Of a DNA stretch of 64,000 nucleotides, positions 1 through 7,675 are shown in pieces. Location of the stretch: NCBI RefSeq assembly GCF_025128095.1, contig NZ_JAHLYT010000019.1, positions 1-64,000 of the forward strand, given 5' to 3'. The notes beneath the pieces were generated by a model that did not search any database, was not told the DNA's origin, and saw nothing but the letters and a program-made list of their open reading frames with translations. The position numbers and the translations under genes were made by a program. Origin of the DNA: Synechococcus sp. CS-1328 (GTDB lineage Bacteria > Cyanobacteriota > Cyanobacteriia > PCC-6307 > Cyanobiaceae). Position 1 is the stretch's first letter. Each line of letters starts with the position of its first letter.

Positions 1-122
1 ACCACCCCAAATGGGCAAGATTCAGCGTCCACAAAGGTGAATTCAGGCTGATCAACACCCGATCCATCCTCAAATAGTTCATCCCGAACAAACCGCGGCT
101 CCAGACTCTCTTTTAGGACTCG

Positions 123-1451
123 TTGTCCAGAGGTTCCCTAACGTGCTTCCCGTTCAAAAGCGAACGCTACACCGACTCGTCCAACAGCATTCCTCTTGTT
201 CGTGGTGACAACATTGTTCAAGGCTCAATGCGATGGGATGGCGTCAAGAGATGGCCTTTCGCTGAGCGTGGCCAATACTCCACGTATGAACTTAGGGAAG
301 ATGATGTTGTTCTGGCGATGGATCGTCCTTGGATTGAGGCCGGTCTCAAGTATGCAACCATTTCCAAGCATGACCTCCCGTGTCTGCTCGTTCAGCGAAC
401 CGCGAGACTTCGAGGCGGCCCGAATCTTGACACTCGATTTCTGCGCTACCTCATCGGCAGCCGAGAGTTCACCCAGCACATCCACGCCATAACTACTGGC
501 ACTGCTGTTCCTCACATCAGTGGGAAGCAAATAAAGGACTTCAAATTCTTACTCCCACTCCTCCCCGAGCAAAAAGCCATCGCGGCGGTGCTTGGGGCGC
601 TGGACGACAAGATCGAGTTGAACCGGCGGATGAACGCGACGCTGGAAGCGATGGCGCGGGCGCTGTTCCAGAGCTGGTTTGTGGATTTCGATCCTGTGCG
701 GGCCAAGCTTGATGGACTAGAGCCTTTCGGCCTCGATCCAGACACTGCTGCCCTCTTCCCTGAGCACTTTGAAGACTCGCGGCTCGGCAAGAAACCCATC
801 GGTTGGCAAGTCACTAAGCTCGATAGCGTGCTGGCTGTGTTGGAAACAGGCGGTCGACCAAAGGGTGGAGTTGGTGGAATCACGAGTGGTGTCCCCAGCA
901 TCGGGGCAGAGAGCATCGTGAGCGTGGGCGTGTTCGACTTCGGCAAGACGAAGTTCGTGCCGGTCGAGTTCTACGAAGAAATGAAAAGGGGTCACATCGA
1001 GAGCTACGACGTGTTGCTCTACAAGGACGGCGGATGCCCCGGCGAATACGAGCCCCACGTGAGCATGTTCGGCGATGGATTCCCTTTCGTGAAATGCAGC
1101 ATCAACGAGCACGTCTATCGACTGCGTACCAACGATCACCTCAGTCAAGAGTATCTCTACTTTTGGATGACCTCAGAGTTCGCATTCGCCGAGATGCGAA
1201 TCAAAGGAACTGGCGTTGCCATCCCCGGACTGAACTCAACCGCCGTCCGCTCGCTTGCCGTGCTCGTTCCGCCGCCAACCATTGTCGAAGCGTTCACGGA
1301 ACAAGCTGCGCCGCTGGTGAGTCGAATTCTCTCCAATGCGAAGCAATCCCGCACCCTCGCCAATCTGCGCGACACGCTGCTGCCAAAATTCATCTCTGGC
1401 GAAGTCCGAGCGCCAAGCGCTGTGCTCGTCGAGATGAATGGGGTCATATGA
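123..1451 (+). CDS. hsdS: Type I restriction-modification specificity subunit HsdS, 5' end damaged
   Basis: HsdS gives a type I R-M complex its DNA target through two target-recognition domains. The first domain is visible (IPLVRGDNIVQG), then the conserved central spacer (PEQKAIAAVLGALDDKIELN and FQSWFVDFDPV), a second domain, and the C-terminal repeat ending LPKFISGEVR. The only in-frame start is a TTG at 123, and the usual 20 or so residues before the FPFKSERY motif are missing, so the N-terminus looks truncated or out of frame. No hsdM is seen; it would normally lie upstream. The stop overlaps the next gene by ATGA. The product is probably non-functional as it stands unless translation starts unusually. 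Confidence 0.8.
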   Translation: MSRGSLTCFPFKSERYTDSSNSIPLVRGDNIVQGSMRWDGVKRWPFAERGQYSTYELREDDVVLAMDRPWIEAGLKYATISKHDLPCLLVQRTARLRGGPNLDTRFLRYLIGSREFTQHIHAITTGTAVPHISGKQIKDFKFLLPLLPEQKAIAAVLGALDDKIELNRRMNATLEAMARALFQSWFVDFDPVRAKLDGLEPFGLDPDTAALFPEHFEDSRLGKKPIGWQVTKLDSVLAVLETGGRPKGGVGGITSGVPSIGAESIVSVGVFDFGKTKFVPVEFYEEMKRGHIESYDVLLYKDGGCPGEYEPHVSMFGDGFPFVKCSINEHVYRLRTNDHLSQEYLYFWMTSEFAFAEMRIKGTGVAIPGLNSTAVRSLAVLVPPPTIVEAFTEQAAPLVSRILSNAKQSRTLANLRDTLLPKFISGEVRAPSAVLVEMNGVI

Positions 1452-2008
1452 AGAATCCTTCGCGCGTAACCGTACTTCTCAGTGGCGGGATCGACTCAGC
1501 TGCCACCGTTGCAGCGTATCGCAAGCAGCACGCGGCGCTCGATGCCATCTTCGTTGACTATGGGCAGCCGGCTCGACGATCTGAATGGTTGGCGGCCCAG
1601 GCTATCGGCCATCACTCTCAAATTGAGATAGTACGTGTCAAACTGGGATTTCGCCTCTCGGTCAGGGACGGCGAGTTTTTTGCACGCAATGCTTTGTTGA
1701 CGTTGGCCGCGGCGGCTACTCGGCCGCCAGGGCCCGTCGTCGTCGCAATGGGTCTGCACGCCTCTTCGCCTTATTACGACACCACACCGTCGTTCGTTGC
1801 TGACATACAGCGCGTCCTCGACGGGTACTCCGGAGGCACCATCACCTTTGCGGCGCCGTTTCTGGAGTCGACCAAGCAGTCCGTCGTGCAGTTCGCCCGC
1901 CGCCATCGGGTCCCGCTTCACCTGACATACTGCTGTGAGCGGCGCAACGCGCCCGCATGCGGGAAGTGCCGGTCTTGCCAGGACCGTGCGGATCTAGATG
2001 TTGACTAA
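1448..2008 (+). CDS. QueC-like PP-loop enzyme of type IV CBASS (Cap9-like)
   Basis: This 186-residue protein resembles 7-cyano-7-deazaguanine synthase (QueC). It has an N-terminal PP-loop (LLSGGIDSAAT, residues 9-19) that would activate a carboxylate with ATP, and a C-terminal zinc-type cysteine cluster (YCCERRNAPACGKCRSC). It is shorter than housekeeping QueC (about 220-230 residues). It overlaps hsdS by 4 nt and the following TGT-like gene by 11 nt, so it belongs to the operon. Next to a CD-NTase, the QueC-like partner is the ancillary protein Cap9 of type IV CBASS. As I recall, Cap9 was recently proposed to attach a deazaguanine to the CD-NTase N-terminus rather than to make queuosine. Family assignment is strong; substrate is inferred. 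Confidence 0.85.
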   Translation: MKNPSRVTVLLSGGIDSAATVAAYRKQHAALDAIFVDYGQPARRSEWLAAQAIGHHSQIEIVRVKLGFRLSVRDGEFFARNALLTLAAAATRPPGPVVVAMGLHASSPYYDTTPSFVADIQRVLDGYSGGTITFAAPFLESTKQSVVQFARRHRVPLHLTYCCERRNAPACGKCRSCQDRADLDVD

Positions 2009-2987
2009 TCACTTCAACTCGGGCAGGCGCTCAATCGCGAAGATTGGTGTCGAGACACCACTGCTAGTTCCGTCCTTTTCGAGTCGCGGCTTTCCCGAAG
2101 TGGCAAGCCTATATCGCGAACTCCGAAACGATCTTTACGGGGTCTGTCTCGTCAGCGCGTTCGACGTATCCACGCAGCTTATCGACAGCGACCTAGCCGA
2201 CATTGCCGATCTCATCCTCCTTGACAGCGGCGTCTACGAGACGAAGCCTTTCGCCGTCGCAGCCGACGGGTATCACCCCTCACCGACACATGGCGCGTGG
2301 GATAGGAGCGACTACCGCACGTACCTTCCGGCGGTAGAGCCGAGTGCAAATGTCCTGGCTATTAGCTTCGACCACTACGGCCCGATTGAGCAGCAGATTG
2401 AGCTCGCGAGTGAAGACTTCAGCTACGCGCCCAGTGCAGCATCGGATTTTCTCGTCAAGCCGTTCTCCAGCGAGCTGCTGCTTGAGTCGTGCGCTATCGC
2501 AGCGTCTGCAGGGGCGCTCTCGCGCTTCAACGTTCTTGGCGTCACAGAGCGTGAGCTTGGAAGCTCTCTTCTCGAACGGTGTCGGGCACTGATCGCACTA
2601 CGGACGGCATTTACCGATGCTGGAGCAAACACTCCAATTCACGTTTTCGGCACGATCACGCCCGGAGCGCTTCTCTCCTACTTCTTCTCTGGCGCCGACA
2701 TCTTTGACGGCCTGAACTGGCTTCGCTTTGTCTACGATGGCCCTGGGCTACGGCCGATATCCGAGGCTGCACTGGATGATGGTGAGTGGGAACAGGCGGA
2801 TGGTCTTCGATTCCTGCGGCAGTCTCGTCAGAACCTTCGGTTCCTGCGACAGCTTCAGGACGCCATGCGCTTGTATTGCTCGAGCGGTGATCTCGGAGCA
2901 CTCATCCGTGCGTTTCCGGTGGCTGAAGCAGCAGCTCGTGTTGCTGTTGCGGCTGGCAGCCGGCTTCCCTGTGGCAGGAGTGTGTAG
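1998..2987 (+). CDS. tRNA-guanine transglycosylase-like protein of type IV CBASS (Cap10-like)
   Basis: A 329-residue TIM-barrel protein of the TGT superfamily. Family-like segments include a near-N-terminal TPLLVPSFSSRG, LILLDSGVYE, a likely catalytic-Asp region (AISFDHYG), and the late segment VFGTITPGALLSYFFSGADI followed by FDGLNW. I do not see the CxCxxC zinc motif of bacterial queuosine TGT, which argues against a housekeeping tRNA enzyme. It overlaps the QueC-like gene by 11 nt and stops 2 nt before the CD-NTase. In type IV CBASS the TGT-like ancillary protein is Cap10 and acts with Cap9. DpdA of DNA-deazapurine systems is the main alternative, but the neighbouring CD-NTase and nucleosidase effector favour CBASS. 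Confidence 0.78.
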   Translation: MLTNHFNSGRRSIAKIGVETPLLVPSFSSRGFPEVASLYRELRNDLYGVCLVSAFDVSTQLIDSDLADIADLILLDSGVYETKPFAVAADGYHPSPTHGAWDRSDYRTYLPAVEPSANVLAISFDHYGPIEQQIELASEDFSYAPSAASDFLVKPFSSELLLESCAIAASAGALSRFNVLGVTERELGSSLLERCRALIALRTAFTDAGANTPIHVFGTITPGALLSYFFSGADIFDGLNWLRFVYDGPGLRPISEAALDDGEWEQADGLRFLRQSRQNLRFLRQLQDAMRLYCSSGDLGALIRAFPVAEAAARVAVAAGSRLPCGRSV

Positions 2988-2989
2988 TC

Positions 2990-3916
2990 ATGGGCGGTAG
3001 TGGTGGCGGTGGGTGGTATTCGTCGATGCCGTCAACTTCTGGGGTCGAGAAGGCGGTATCTGATGCCACCACATCCTCGGAGTACGAGGCCGAGGCCAAC
3101 GCTTATATGCAAGATCTGCTGGCCTCGTACAATAGCCGCGATGTGGAGGCCATCCAGAAGCACTTAATGGCCTTGGAAGCGGCGATCAAGCAGGATATCG
3201 ATGGAGATACCTCAATCCTCTTTGGCGGCTCCGTCAAGAAGCACACCTACGTCGATGGATTGAGCGACGTTGACATTCTTATGGTCGTCAACGGATCGTC
3301 GTTGGCAGATTGCTCTGCGAAGGCCGTTCTTAGCTACTTCGCAGAGCGCATCAAGGCACAGTTGCCAGATACCGAGATCAAAACTGGTACCCTTGCTATC
3401 ACAGTTAAGTACACGGACGGAACAGAGCTTCAGCTCCTTCCAGCTCTGCGCACCCAAGCAGATGTTCGCATCGCCTCAGCGGACGGTTCGGGGTGGAGCA
3501 ACGTGGTTCGCCCGCAGGAGTTCGCGAAGAGGCTGACAGAAGTGAACCAAGTCTGCGGTCGCAAAGTCGTCCCGGTGGTTAAGCTTTTCAAGGGTCTTCA
3601 GTCCGCATTGCCTACAACTAGCCAGATCAAGGGCTACCATGTCGAGTCACTGGCCATTGAAGCGTTCAAGAACTATGTCGGGCGGCAAACTTACAAAGAC
3701 ATGTTGCTCCACTTTGTTCGGGTAGCTTCACGGCGAGTCCTCTCACCTATCAACGACACAACCGGGCAGTCGCTGCATGTTGACGATTACCTTGGACCCA
3801 CTTCTGGTGCCGATCGCACGCGCGTTTCTAAGACGCTAGATCGCCTGGCGAATCGACTCGCTACTGCTGACTCTCGTGCTTCACTCAGCGACCTTGTCAA
3901 TGTCTTTGGGGAATAG
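2990..3916 (+). CDS. CBASS oligonucleotide cyclase (CD-NTase) with Gly-rich N-terminus
   Basis: A 308-residue nucleotidyltransferase of the Pol-beta/SMODS fold. The catalytic core shows GGS at residues 79-81, then LSDVDILMVV with the paired acids at 93 and 95, and TELQLLPAL with a third acid at Glu146. The C-terminal helical half carries GYHVESLAIEAF. CD-NTases make cyclic oligonucleotide second messengers after phage infection. The start is fixed by an AGGAG box 8 nt before the ATG, so the mature chain would begin Gly-Gly-Ser-Gly-Gly-Gly-Gly after Met removal. That free glycine tail fits N-terminal modification by the QueC-like neighbour (inference). It is 2 nt after the TGT-like gene and 3 nt before the effector. 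Confidence 0.85.
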   Translation: MGGSGGGGWYSSMPSTSGVEKAVSDATTSSEYEAEANAYMQDLLASYNSRDVEAIQKHLMALEAAIKQDIDGDTSILFGGSVKKHTYVDGLSDVDILMVVNGSSLADCSAKAVLSYFAERIKAQLPDTEIKTGTLAITVKYTDGTELQLLPALRTQADVRIASADGSGWSNVVRPQEFAKRLTEVNQVCGRKVVPVVKLFKGLQSALPTTSQIKGYHVESLAIEAFKNYVGRQTYKDMLLHFVRVASRRVLSPINDTTGQSLHVDDYLGPTSGADRTRVSKTLDRLANRLATADSRASLSDLVNVFGE

Positions 3917-3919
3917 CGA

Positions 3920-5458
3920 ATGACCACGACCGCAATTCAAGATGAGCTCCTGCTCATTGCGGGTAGCGCTAGCAACGCGTGTCCCACCGCAAAGCTGGAA
4001 GTTGCGTATGCTTTCGTGCGGGCCCTGACCCACCGAGTTCTTGAGGAGGGCGGTGGTTTGGTTGTGTTCGCAAGCGGAGAACCGACTAATCAGAGTGGCA
4101 TACCGCTAATCTTTGATTGGACAGTACTACGCGAACTCGATAAGTACTTGACCCTGAGCCGCGCACTCGTACGGCGCTGCGTGGTAGTGGTCACATCCCC
4201 TAAGGCTTGGTCGACCAAGATGTCTGAAGCCCAGCGCCAGCTGTTGACCAAGCTAAGCAATGTTGGTGCCGCGGAGTTCTCTTACGTTGACGATGCCGTT
4301 CACACTGGCGGCAACATCGGGGATGAACAGATCGGGAGGGCTTCTGCGATGGTTGCTATTGGCGGCGGCAAGGGTGTGATCGACCGAGCGCACAAAATGA
4401 TGCGCAAAGGCTGTCCCGTCCTTCCGTTAGATCTCTCCGTTGGCGCTTTGAGCTGCGATGGTGACGGCGCTATGGGATTGCACAAGACGCTCTTGGCTGA
4501 GCCACAGCGCTTCTTTCCTTTGACCGCCGATGCAGTGCGGCGCCATGGCCCGTCACTGTCACTTGATGTTCAAGGGGCCGACGTTGAAGCGGTTGCCACA
4601 CGGATTCTCGCTCTTCTCGCTGCGGAAATCGCCGCTACGCGTGCGAACGCCCCTATCGACGTGATTGTCTTAACAGCACTTCCGATTGAGCTCTCGGCGC
4701 TGCACGCCGCGGTAGGTTCCCACCCCGCTGTCGGTGCAAGCAAGACGTCGTCAGGAACAACGTACTGGTCGGCTGAGGTCCTGAGCCGGAAGAGCTCGCG
4801 ATCGCTCCGTGTGTGTATCTCCAGTATTGGCGGTGCGGGCAACCCCGACGCTGCTGCAGCGGTGACTGAACTCTCGACTTTGATGAAGCCGAGACTGGTC
4901 ATAATGGTTGGCATCGCCGCAGGAATGCGTGGCAAATGTCGATTGGGCGAGGTTGTTTTCTCTGATCGCGTAGTTGCGTACGAGCCGGCCGCCGCCACAG
5001 TGGCCGAGGGTGTCTCTTGCGAGATACCGCGTCCAGACTCGTACCGCGTTGCGCACACCATCCAGCAAGACATTACGAGCTATCTCGCTGATGCCGGTCT
5101 GCATGAACGCCTTCAGCAGCGCACCATTATCCCCGCTGAGGGTTTCCCCGGTATCGACGCGGACCTCGTTGCGAAGTCGCTCACAGTGCGAAGCGCAACA
5201 ATTGCCAGTGGCGAGAAGCTTCTGCGCGACCCTGAGAAGTTCCAGGCAATTCGCAATCTTCAAGGCAAGATTGAAGTTGCTGAGATGGAGGCTTCGGGCG
5301 TGGCGGCTGCTTGCCACCGCAGCGGAGCTTTGTTCCTTGTGGTGCGTGGTATCAGCGATTTTGGTGACTCAGTGAAGGATGACCGATTCCACGAGATCGC
5401 CGCAAAGGGTGCTGCAATCATCGCGGTTGACTTTATTCGCGAGGGTCTTGCCATTTGA
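3920..5458 (+). CDS. SLOG-like sensor fused to nucleoside phosphorylase domain: CBASS effector
   Basis: A 512-residue two-domain protein. Residues 1 to about 235 form a Rossmann-like SLOG/TIR-type nucleotide-binding region (LLIAGSAS near the N-terminus, GGLVVFASGEP, ASAMVAIGGGKGVIDRA). Residues about 243-510 are a PNP/UDP phosphorylase domain (VIVLTALPIELSAL, VIMVGIAAGM, EMEASGVAAA, VVRGISDFGDS). PNP-domain effectors in CBASS, Avs and Detocs systems are known to act as nucleosidases, several on ATP. The likely role is therefore cyclic-oligonucleotide sensing by the N-terminal domain and nucleotide depletion by the C-terminal one. This is the last gene of the operon, 3 nt after the CD-NTase. 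Specificity is inferred. Confidence 0.82.
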   Translation: MTTTAIQDELLLIAGSASNACPTAKLEVAYAFVRALTHRVLEEGGGLVVFASGEPTNQSGIPLIFDWTVLRELDKYLTLSRALVRRCVVVVTSPKAWSTKMSEAQRQLLTKLSNVGAAEFSYVDDAVHTGGNIGDEQIGRASAMVAIGGGKGVIDRAHKMMRKGCPVLPLDLSVGALSCDGDGAMGLHKTLLAEPQRFFPLTADAVRRHGPSLSLDVQGADVEAVATRILALLAAEIAATRANAPIDVIVLTALPIELSALHAAVGSHPAVGASKTSSGTTYWSAEVLSRKSSRSLRVCISSIGGAGNPDAAAAVTELSTLMKPRLVIMVGIAAGMRGKCRLGEVVFSDRVVAYEPAAATVAEGVSCEIPRPDSYRVAHTIQQDITSYLADAGLHERLQQRTIIPAEGFPGIDADLVAKSLTVRSATIASGEKLLRDPEKFQAIRNLQGKIEVAEMEASGVAAACHRSGALFLVVRGISDFGDSVKDDRFHEIAAKGAAIIAVDFIREGLAI

Positions 5459-5700
5459 GGCGTTTCTCGAAGTCGGCCCTTGCAGACCGTGCTCTGGCAC
5501 GCATGAGAGCCTCGCTTAGCAGATTCACAACGGCGCCGTCCCTGATTGCCTCGAACTGAAGGCTTCTTTTCATCTCAAGCTGCCCGTCACCTCCGGCAAT
5601 GGCCTTGAGATACTGGGTGGCTTCACGGTCCCCGGCGGCGGAGGTACCCGCTGCCAGTGCGCCGAGCCCACCTTGCAAGCCTTGATCGCAGCCAGAGCGC
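5433..5700 (-). pseudogene. Possible 3' remnant of an unknown gene between CBASS and VapBC
   Basis: On the minus strand an open stretch ends at 5433 and reads like real protein over its last 60 or so residues (for example KRSLQFEAIRDGAVVNLLSE and ARADFEKRLK). It has no convincing start, because upstream the frame runs through vapC. It converges on the effector gene and overlaps its 3' end by about 25 nt. I do not recognise the family. The best reading is a truncated fragment left at the junction between the CBASS operon and the toxin-antitoxin block, or chance coding potential. Confidence 0.25.
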
Positions 5701-5703
5701 AAC

Positions 5704-6129
5704 TCAGGAACCTCCCGGCACAAACACCCGTGGCGCGAGATTGAGCTGGCGGATGCGCCGGACAAAGCCGCGATCATCAAACGACGCCATCGAAGCGCAA
5801 CTGCGGCAGCTGGCATGGTGCAGCGCATCGGCAAAGTCGAGCCCGTTGCGCACACCGGCCACGGCCTGCTCCAGGGCTGGCCGGTCTTCTGCCGTGAGGC
5901 CGGGATGGGCCAGCAGGTGGTCGAACACCTGCAGCACCTGCTCCACCGGGAAGCCGTAGTACCCACGCAGCACCCACTCCAGCTCCAAGGCCACCGTCTT
6001 GGCCAGGAAGAGCGGCTGGCCGGATTCGATCAGATCGCGGGCGGCCCGGCGCTGGCGTTCCGTGCCCGCATCGGCTTCGTCCTCCGCCACGAAGTAGCGG
6101 GCCAGCACATTGGTGTCCACGCCAATCAC
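5704..6129 (-). CDS. vapC: VapC-family PIN-domain toxin
   Basis: A 141-residue PIN ribonuclease. It starts GTG (VIGVDTNVLARYF) with the first catalytic Asp in VDTNVL. Other acids follow in ALELEWVLRGYYG, GLDFADALHH and SFDDRGF, the pattern of the VapC active site. VapC toxins cleave tRNA or rRNA and are neutralised by the partner antitoxin. The GTG overlaps the vapB stop codon (GTGA), a typical toxin-antitoxin arrangement, which is why I choose this start over the much longer open frame upstream. It is transcribed with vapB, convergent with the CBASS operon. Confidence 0.85.
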   Translation of the reverse strand: MIGVDTNVLARYFVAEDEADAGTERQRRAARDLIESGQPLFLAKTVALELEWVLRGYYGFPVEQVLQVFDHLLAHPGLTAEDRPALEQAVAGVRNGLDFADALHHASCRSCASMASFDDRGFVRRIRQLNLAPRVFVPGGS

Positions 6130-6380
6130 GGGCGCAGCAGGCTGGCGGGGTCGAAGTCCGCCGCCACAGCTGGCCGGCTGGACCTGAGCAATCCGAATCC
6201 GCTCTGCGGCACCGGCTGCTCCGGCTTCCAGGGGCGCAGCTCGATGTGATCCCCTACCAACGCGAACGTCACGCGGCTGCCCCTGGCCAGCCCGAACTGC
6301 TGCCGCAACGCCTTGGGGATGGTCACCTGCCCCTTGCTGGTGATCGAGCTGGTGACGGCATCGGCAGGGTCCATCGACAC
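6126..6380 (-). CDS. vapB: VapB-family AbrB/SpoVT-type antitoxin
   Basis: An 84-residue protein whose N-terminal half is a swapped-hairpin AbrB/MazE DNA-binding domain (SITSKGQVTIPKALRQQFGL and GSRVTFALVGDHIELRPW). The C-terminal tail (AAVDFDP-like, ending SLLRP) would bind and block the PIN toxin. It directly precedes vapC with a 4-nt overlap, so the pair is translationally coupled and likely autoregulated. Translation may start at either of two closely spaced Met codons (6380 or 6374). Confidence 0.85.
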   Translation of the reverse strand: MSMDPADAVTSSITSKGQVTIPKALRQQFGLARGSRVTFALVGDHIELRPWKPEQPVPQSGFGLLRSSRPAVAADFDPASLLRP

Positions 6381-6485
6381 TCACTCCAGGGGCACAGTGT
6401 TACCTGGTAAGGCTAGGTGTGGGCGGCCCGCACGGGCACGCCTGCTCCGTTCACCCACGCGCCTAGCCCATCTGTCCTTTGGAAC

Positions 6486-7004
6486 TCACCGCAACGTCCG
6501 CAGGATGTCCTTCATCAGCAGCACCAGGTGCAACGGGTCGGTGGGGGAGGGCTCGAACTCCGGAATCAGGTGCAGGTAGAACGCCCGGGCCGATGCGCTC
6601 TCGGCATGGACGAGTAATCCCCGGCAACCCACTTCAGAACCGATCTGTGCCGTGCGGCTGATCACATCCACCAGCAAGGCGGCTCCGAGGCCCCGTCCTT
6701 CATGGTGAAGGTCAACCCCAAGCCGGGCCAGCAGGGCAATGGGCTGGGGATAGCGGCCGGCGCCCTTCCGCAGCCGCGTTGGAGCCTCCGAAGGTGTGAG
6801 GCTGGCCATGCACCAGGCGTAGTACGCCACCACATCGCTGCCACCTGCTTCGGTGACCACGAACACCCTGCTGGTGCCGCCACGGGCATGGGCCTGGCGG
6901 GCGTGCTTGTTCAACCAGAGCGTCTGCTCCTCAGACCGGCATTCGAAACCGTCGAGGCGATCGGCGGAGCTCAGCAGCCGGGGCGGCAGGTAGCCGGCGC
7001 TCAC
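6486..7004 (-). CDS. GNAT-family acetyltransferase toxin (TacT/AtaT-like)
   Basis: A 172-residue GNAT protein. The acetyl-CoA-binding loop is GVDLHHEGRGLGAALLVDV, and the C-terminal part has CRGLLVHAESASARAFYLH, as in TacT-type toxins that acetylate charged tRNAs. The N-terminal segment (FECRSEEQTLWLNKHARQAH) is also typical of the family. Its ATG overlaps the stop of the DUF1778 antitoxin gene by 4 nt, identifying it as the toxin of a type II module rather than a metabolic acetyltransferase. Target specificity cannot be read from the sequence. Confidence 0.85.
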   Translation of the reverse strand: MSAGYLPPRLLSSADRLDGFECRSEEQTLWLNKHARQAHARGGTSRVFVVTEAGGSDVVAYYAWCMASLTPSEAPTRLRKGAGRYPQPIALLARLGVDLHHEGRGLGAALLVDVISRTAQIGSEVGCRGLLVHAESASARAFYLHLIPEFEPSPTDPLHLVLLMKDILRTLR

Positions 7005-7285
7005 TCCTGAAACGGTGAGGGTCGATCCATCAGCGCACGCAGCCCCTTCAGCGGGCGTGCCGGCCGTTCATTGATGCGCTCCCAGGCGTCGAGCGCCTCG
7101 GGGTCAAGGCGGAACTCTTCGCGGTCGGCCAGCACCTGCTGGGCGGCCAGGCGCAGATGGGTGATCACGAACCCGGTGAGATCAGTGCCCGAAGCGATGA
7201 CAGCCCGATCAATCAGCAGGCGGTCCTCAGCTGTCGCCCGTACTTCGATGCGTCGATTGCGCGAACGGGTGGTGGCGGGGTCCAC
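7001..7285 (-). CDS. DUF1778 (TacA-like) ribbon-helix-helix antitoxin
   Basis: A 94-residue antitoxin. The N-terminal half carries the DUF1778 ribbon-helix-helix region (RIEVRATAEDRLLIDRAVIA, GTDLTGFVITHLRLAAQQVL). The C-terminal tail (FRLDPEALDAWERINERPA) is the segment that in this family wraps around the GNAT toxin. It is encoded directly upstream of the acetyltransferase with a 4-nt overlap. The promoter lies in the 96-bp gap shared with the divergent toxin-antitoxin pair on the other side. Confidence 0.85.
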   Translation of the reverse strand: MDPATTRSRNRRIEVRATAEDRLLIDRAVIASGTDLTGFVITHLRLAAQQVLADREEFRLDPEALDAWERINERPARPLKGLRALMDRPSPFQE

Positions 7286-7381
7286 GGACCTGCCTCGGTG
7301 TCCGGCAATTGTACGGCCACCAAGACCCTTGGCCCGATAAGGGTGATGACATCAGGCACACAGCCTCCCTAGGCTTGCCTG

Positions 7382-7675
7382 ATGAAGCCCTTCGCGTGGA
7401 GCCCTGAGAAAAATGCTCAACTCCTGGCCGAGCGGCAGCTGTGCTTCGAGGCGGTGGTGGTGGCGATTGAGGCGGGCGATCTGCTCGACGTGTTGGAGCA
7501 CCCCAACCAGCAGCGCTATCCAGGCCAGCGCATCCTCGTGGTACGCCTCCATGGCTACATCCACCTGGTGCCGATGATCGAAACCGCAGAGCACCTGTTT
7601 CTGAAAACGATCATCCCCAGCCGTAAGGCCAACCGCTTGTACACACCCTCCGCGCACGCCGGGCCTGAATCATGA
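7382..7675 (+). CDS. BrnT-like ribonuclease toxin
   Basis: A 97-residue basic protein of the small RelE/BrnT-like toxin class. Recognisable segments are FAWSPEKNAQLLAERQLCFE, a DVLEHPNQQRYPGQ region, and the near-terminal FLKTIIPSRKANRLY, which is strongly conserved in this toxin type. It is followed with a 4-nt ATGA overlap by a ribbon-helix-helix-type partner, giving the toxin-first order common for these pairs. The precise family name is less certain than the toxin-antitoxin assignment. Confidence 0.75.
   Translation: MKPFAWSPEKNAQLLAERQLCFEAVVVAIEAGDLLDVLEHPNQQRYPGQRILVVRLHGYIHLVPMIETAEHLFLKTIIPSRKANRLYTPSAHAGPES

Noticed and set aside
1998-2987. Housekeeping queuosine TGT or DpdA DNA-modification gene
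   Set aside because: No zinc CxCxxC motif, and the gene is embedded between a QueC-like gene and a CD-NTase, which points to CBASS.
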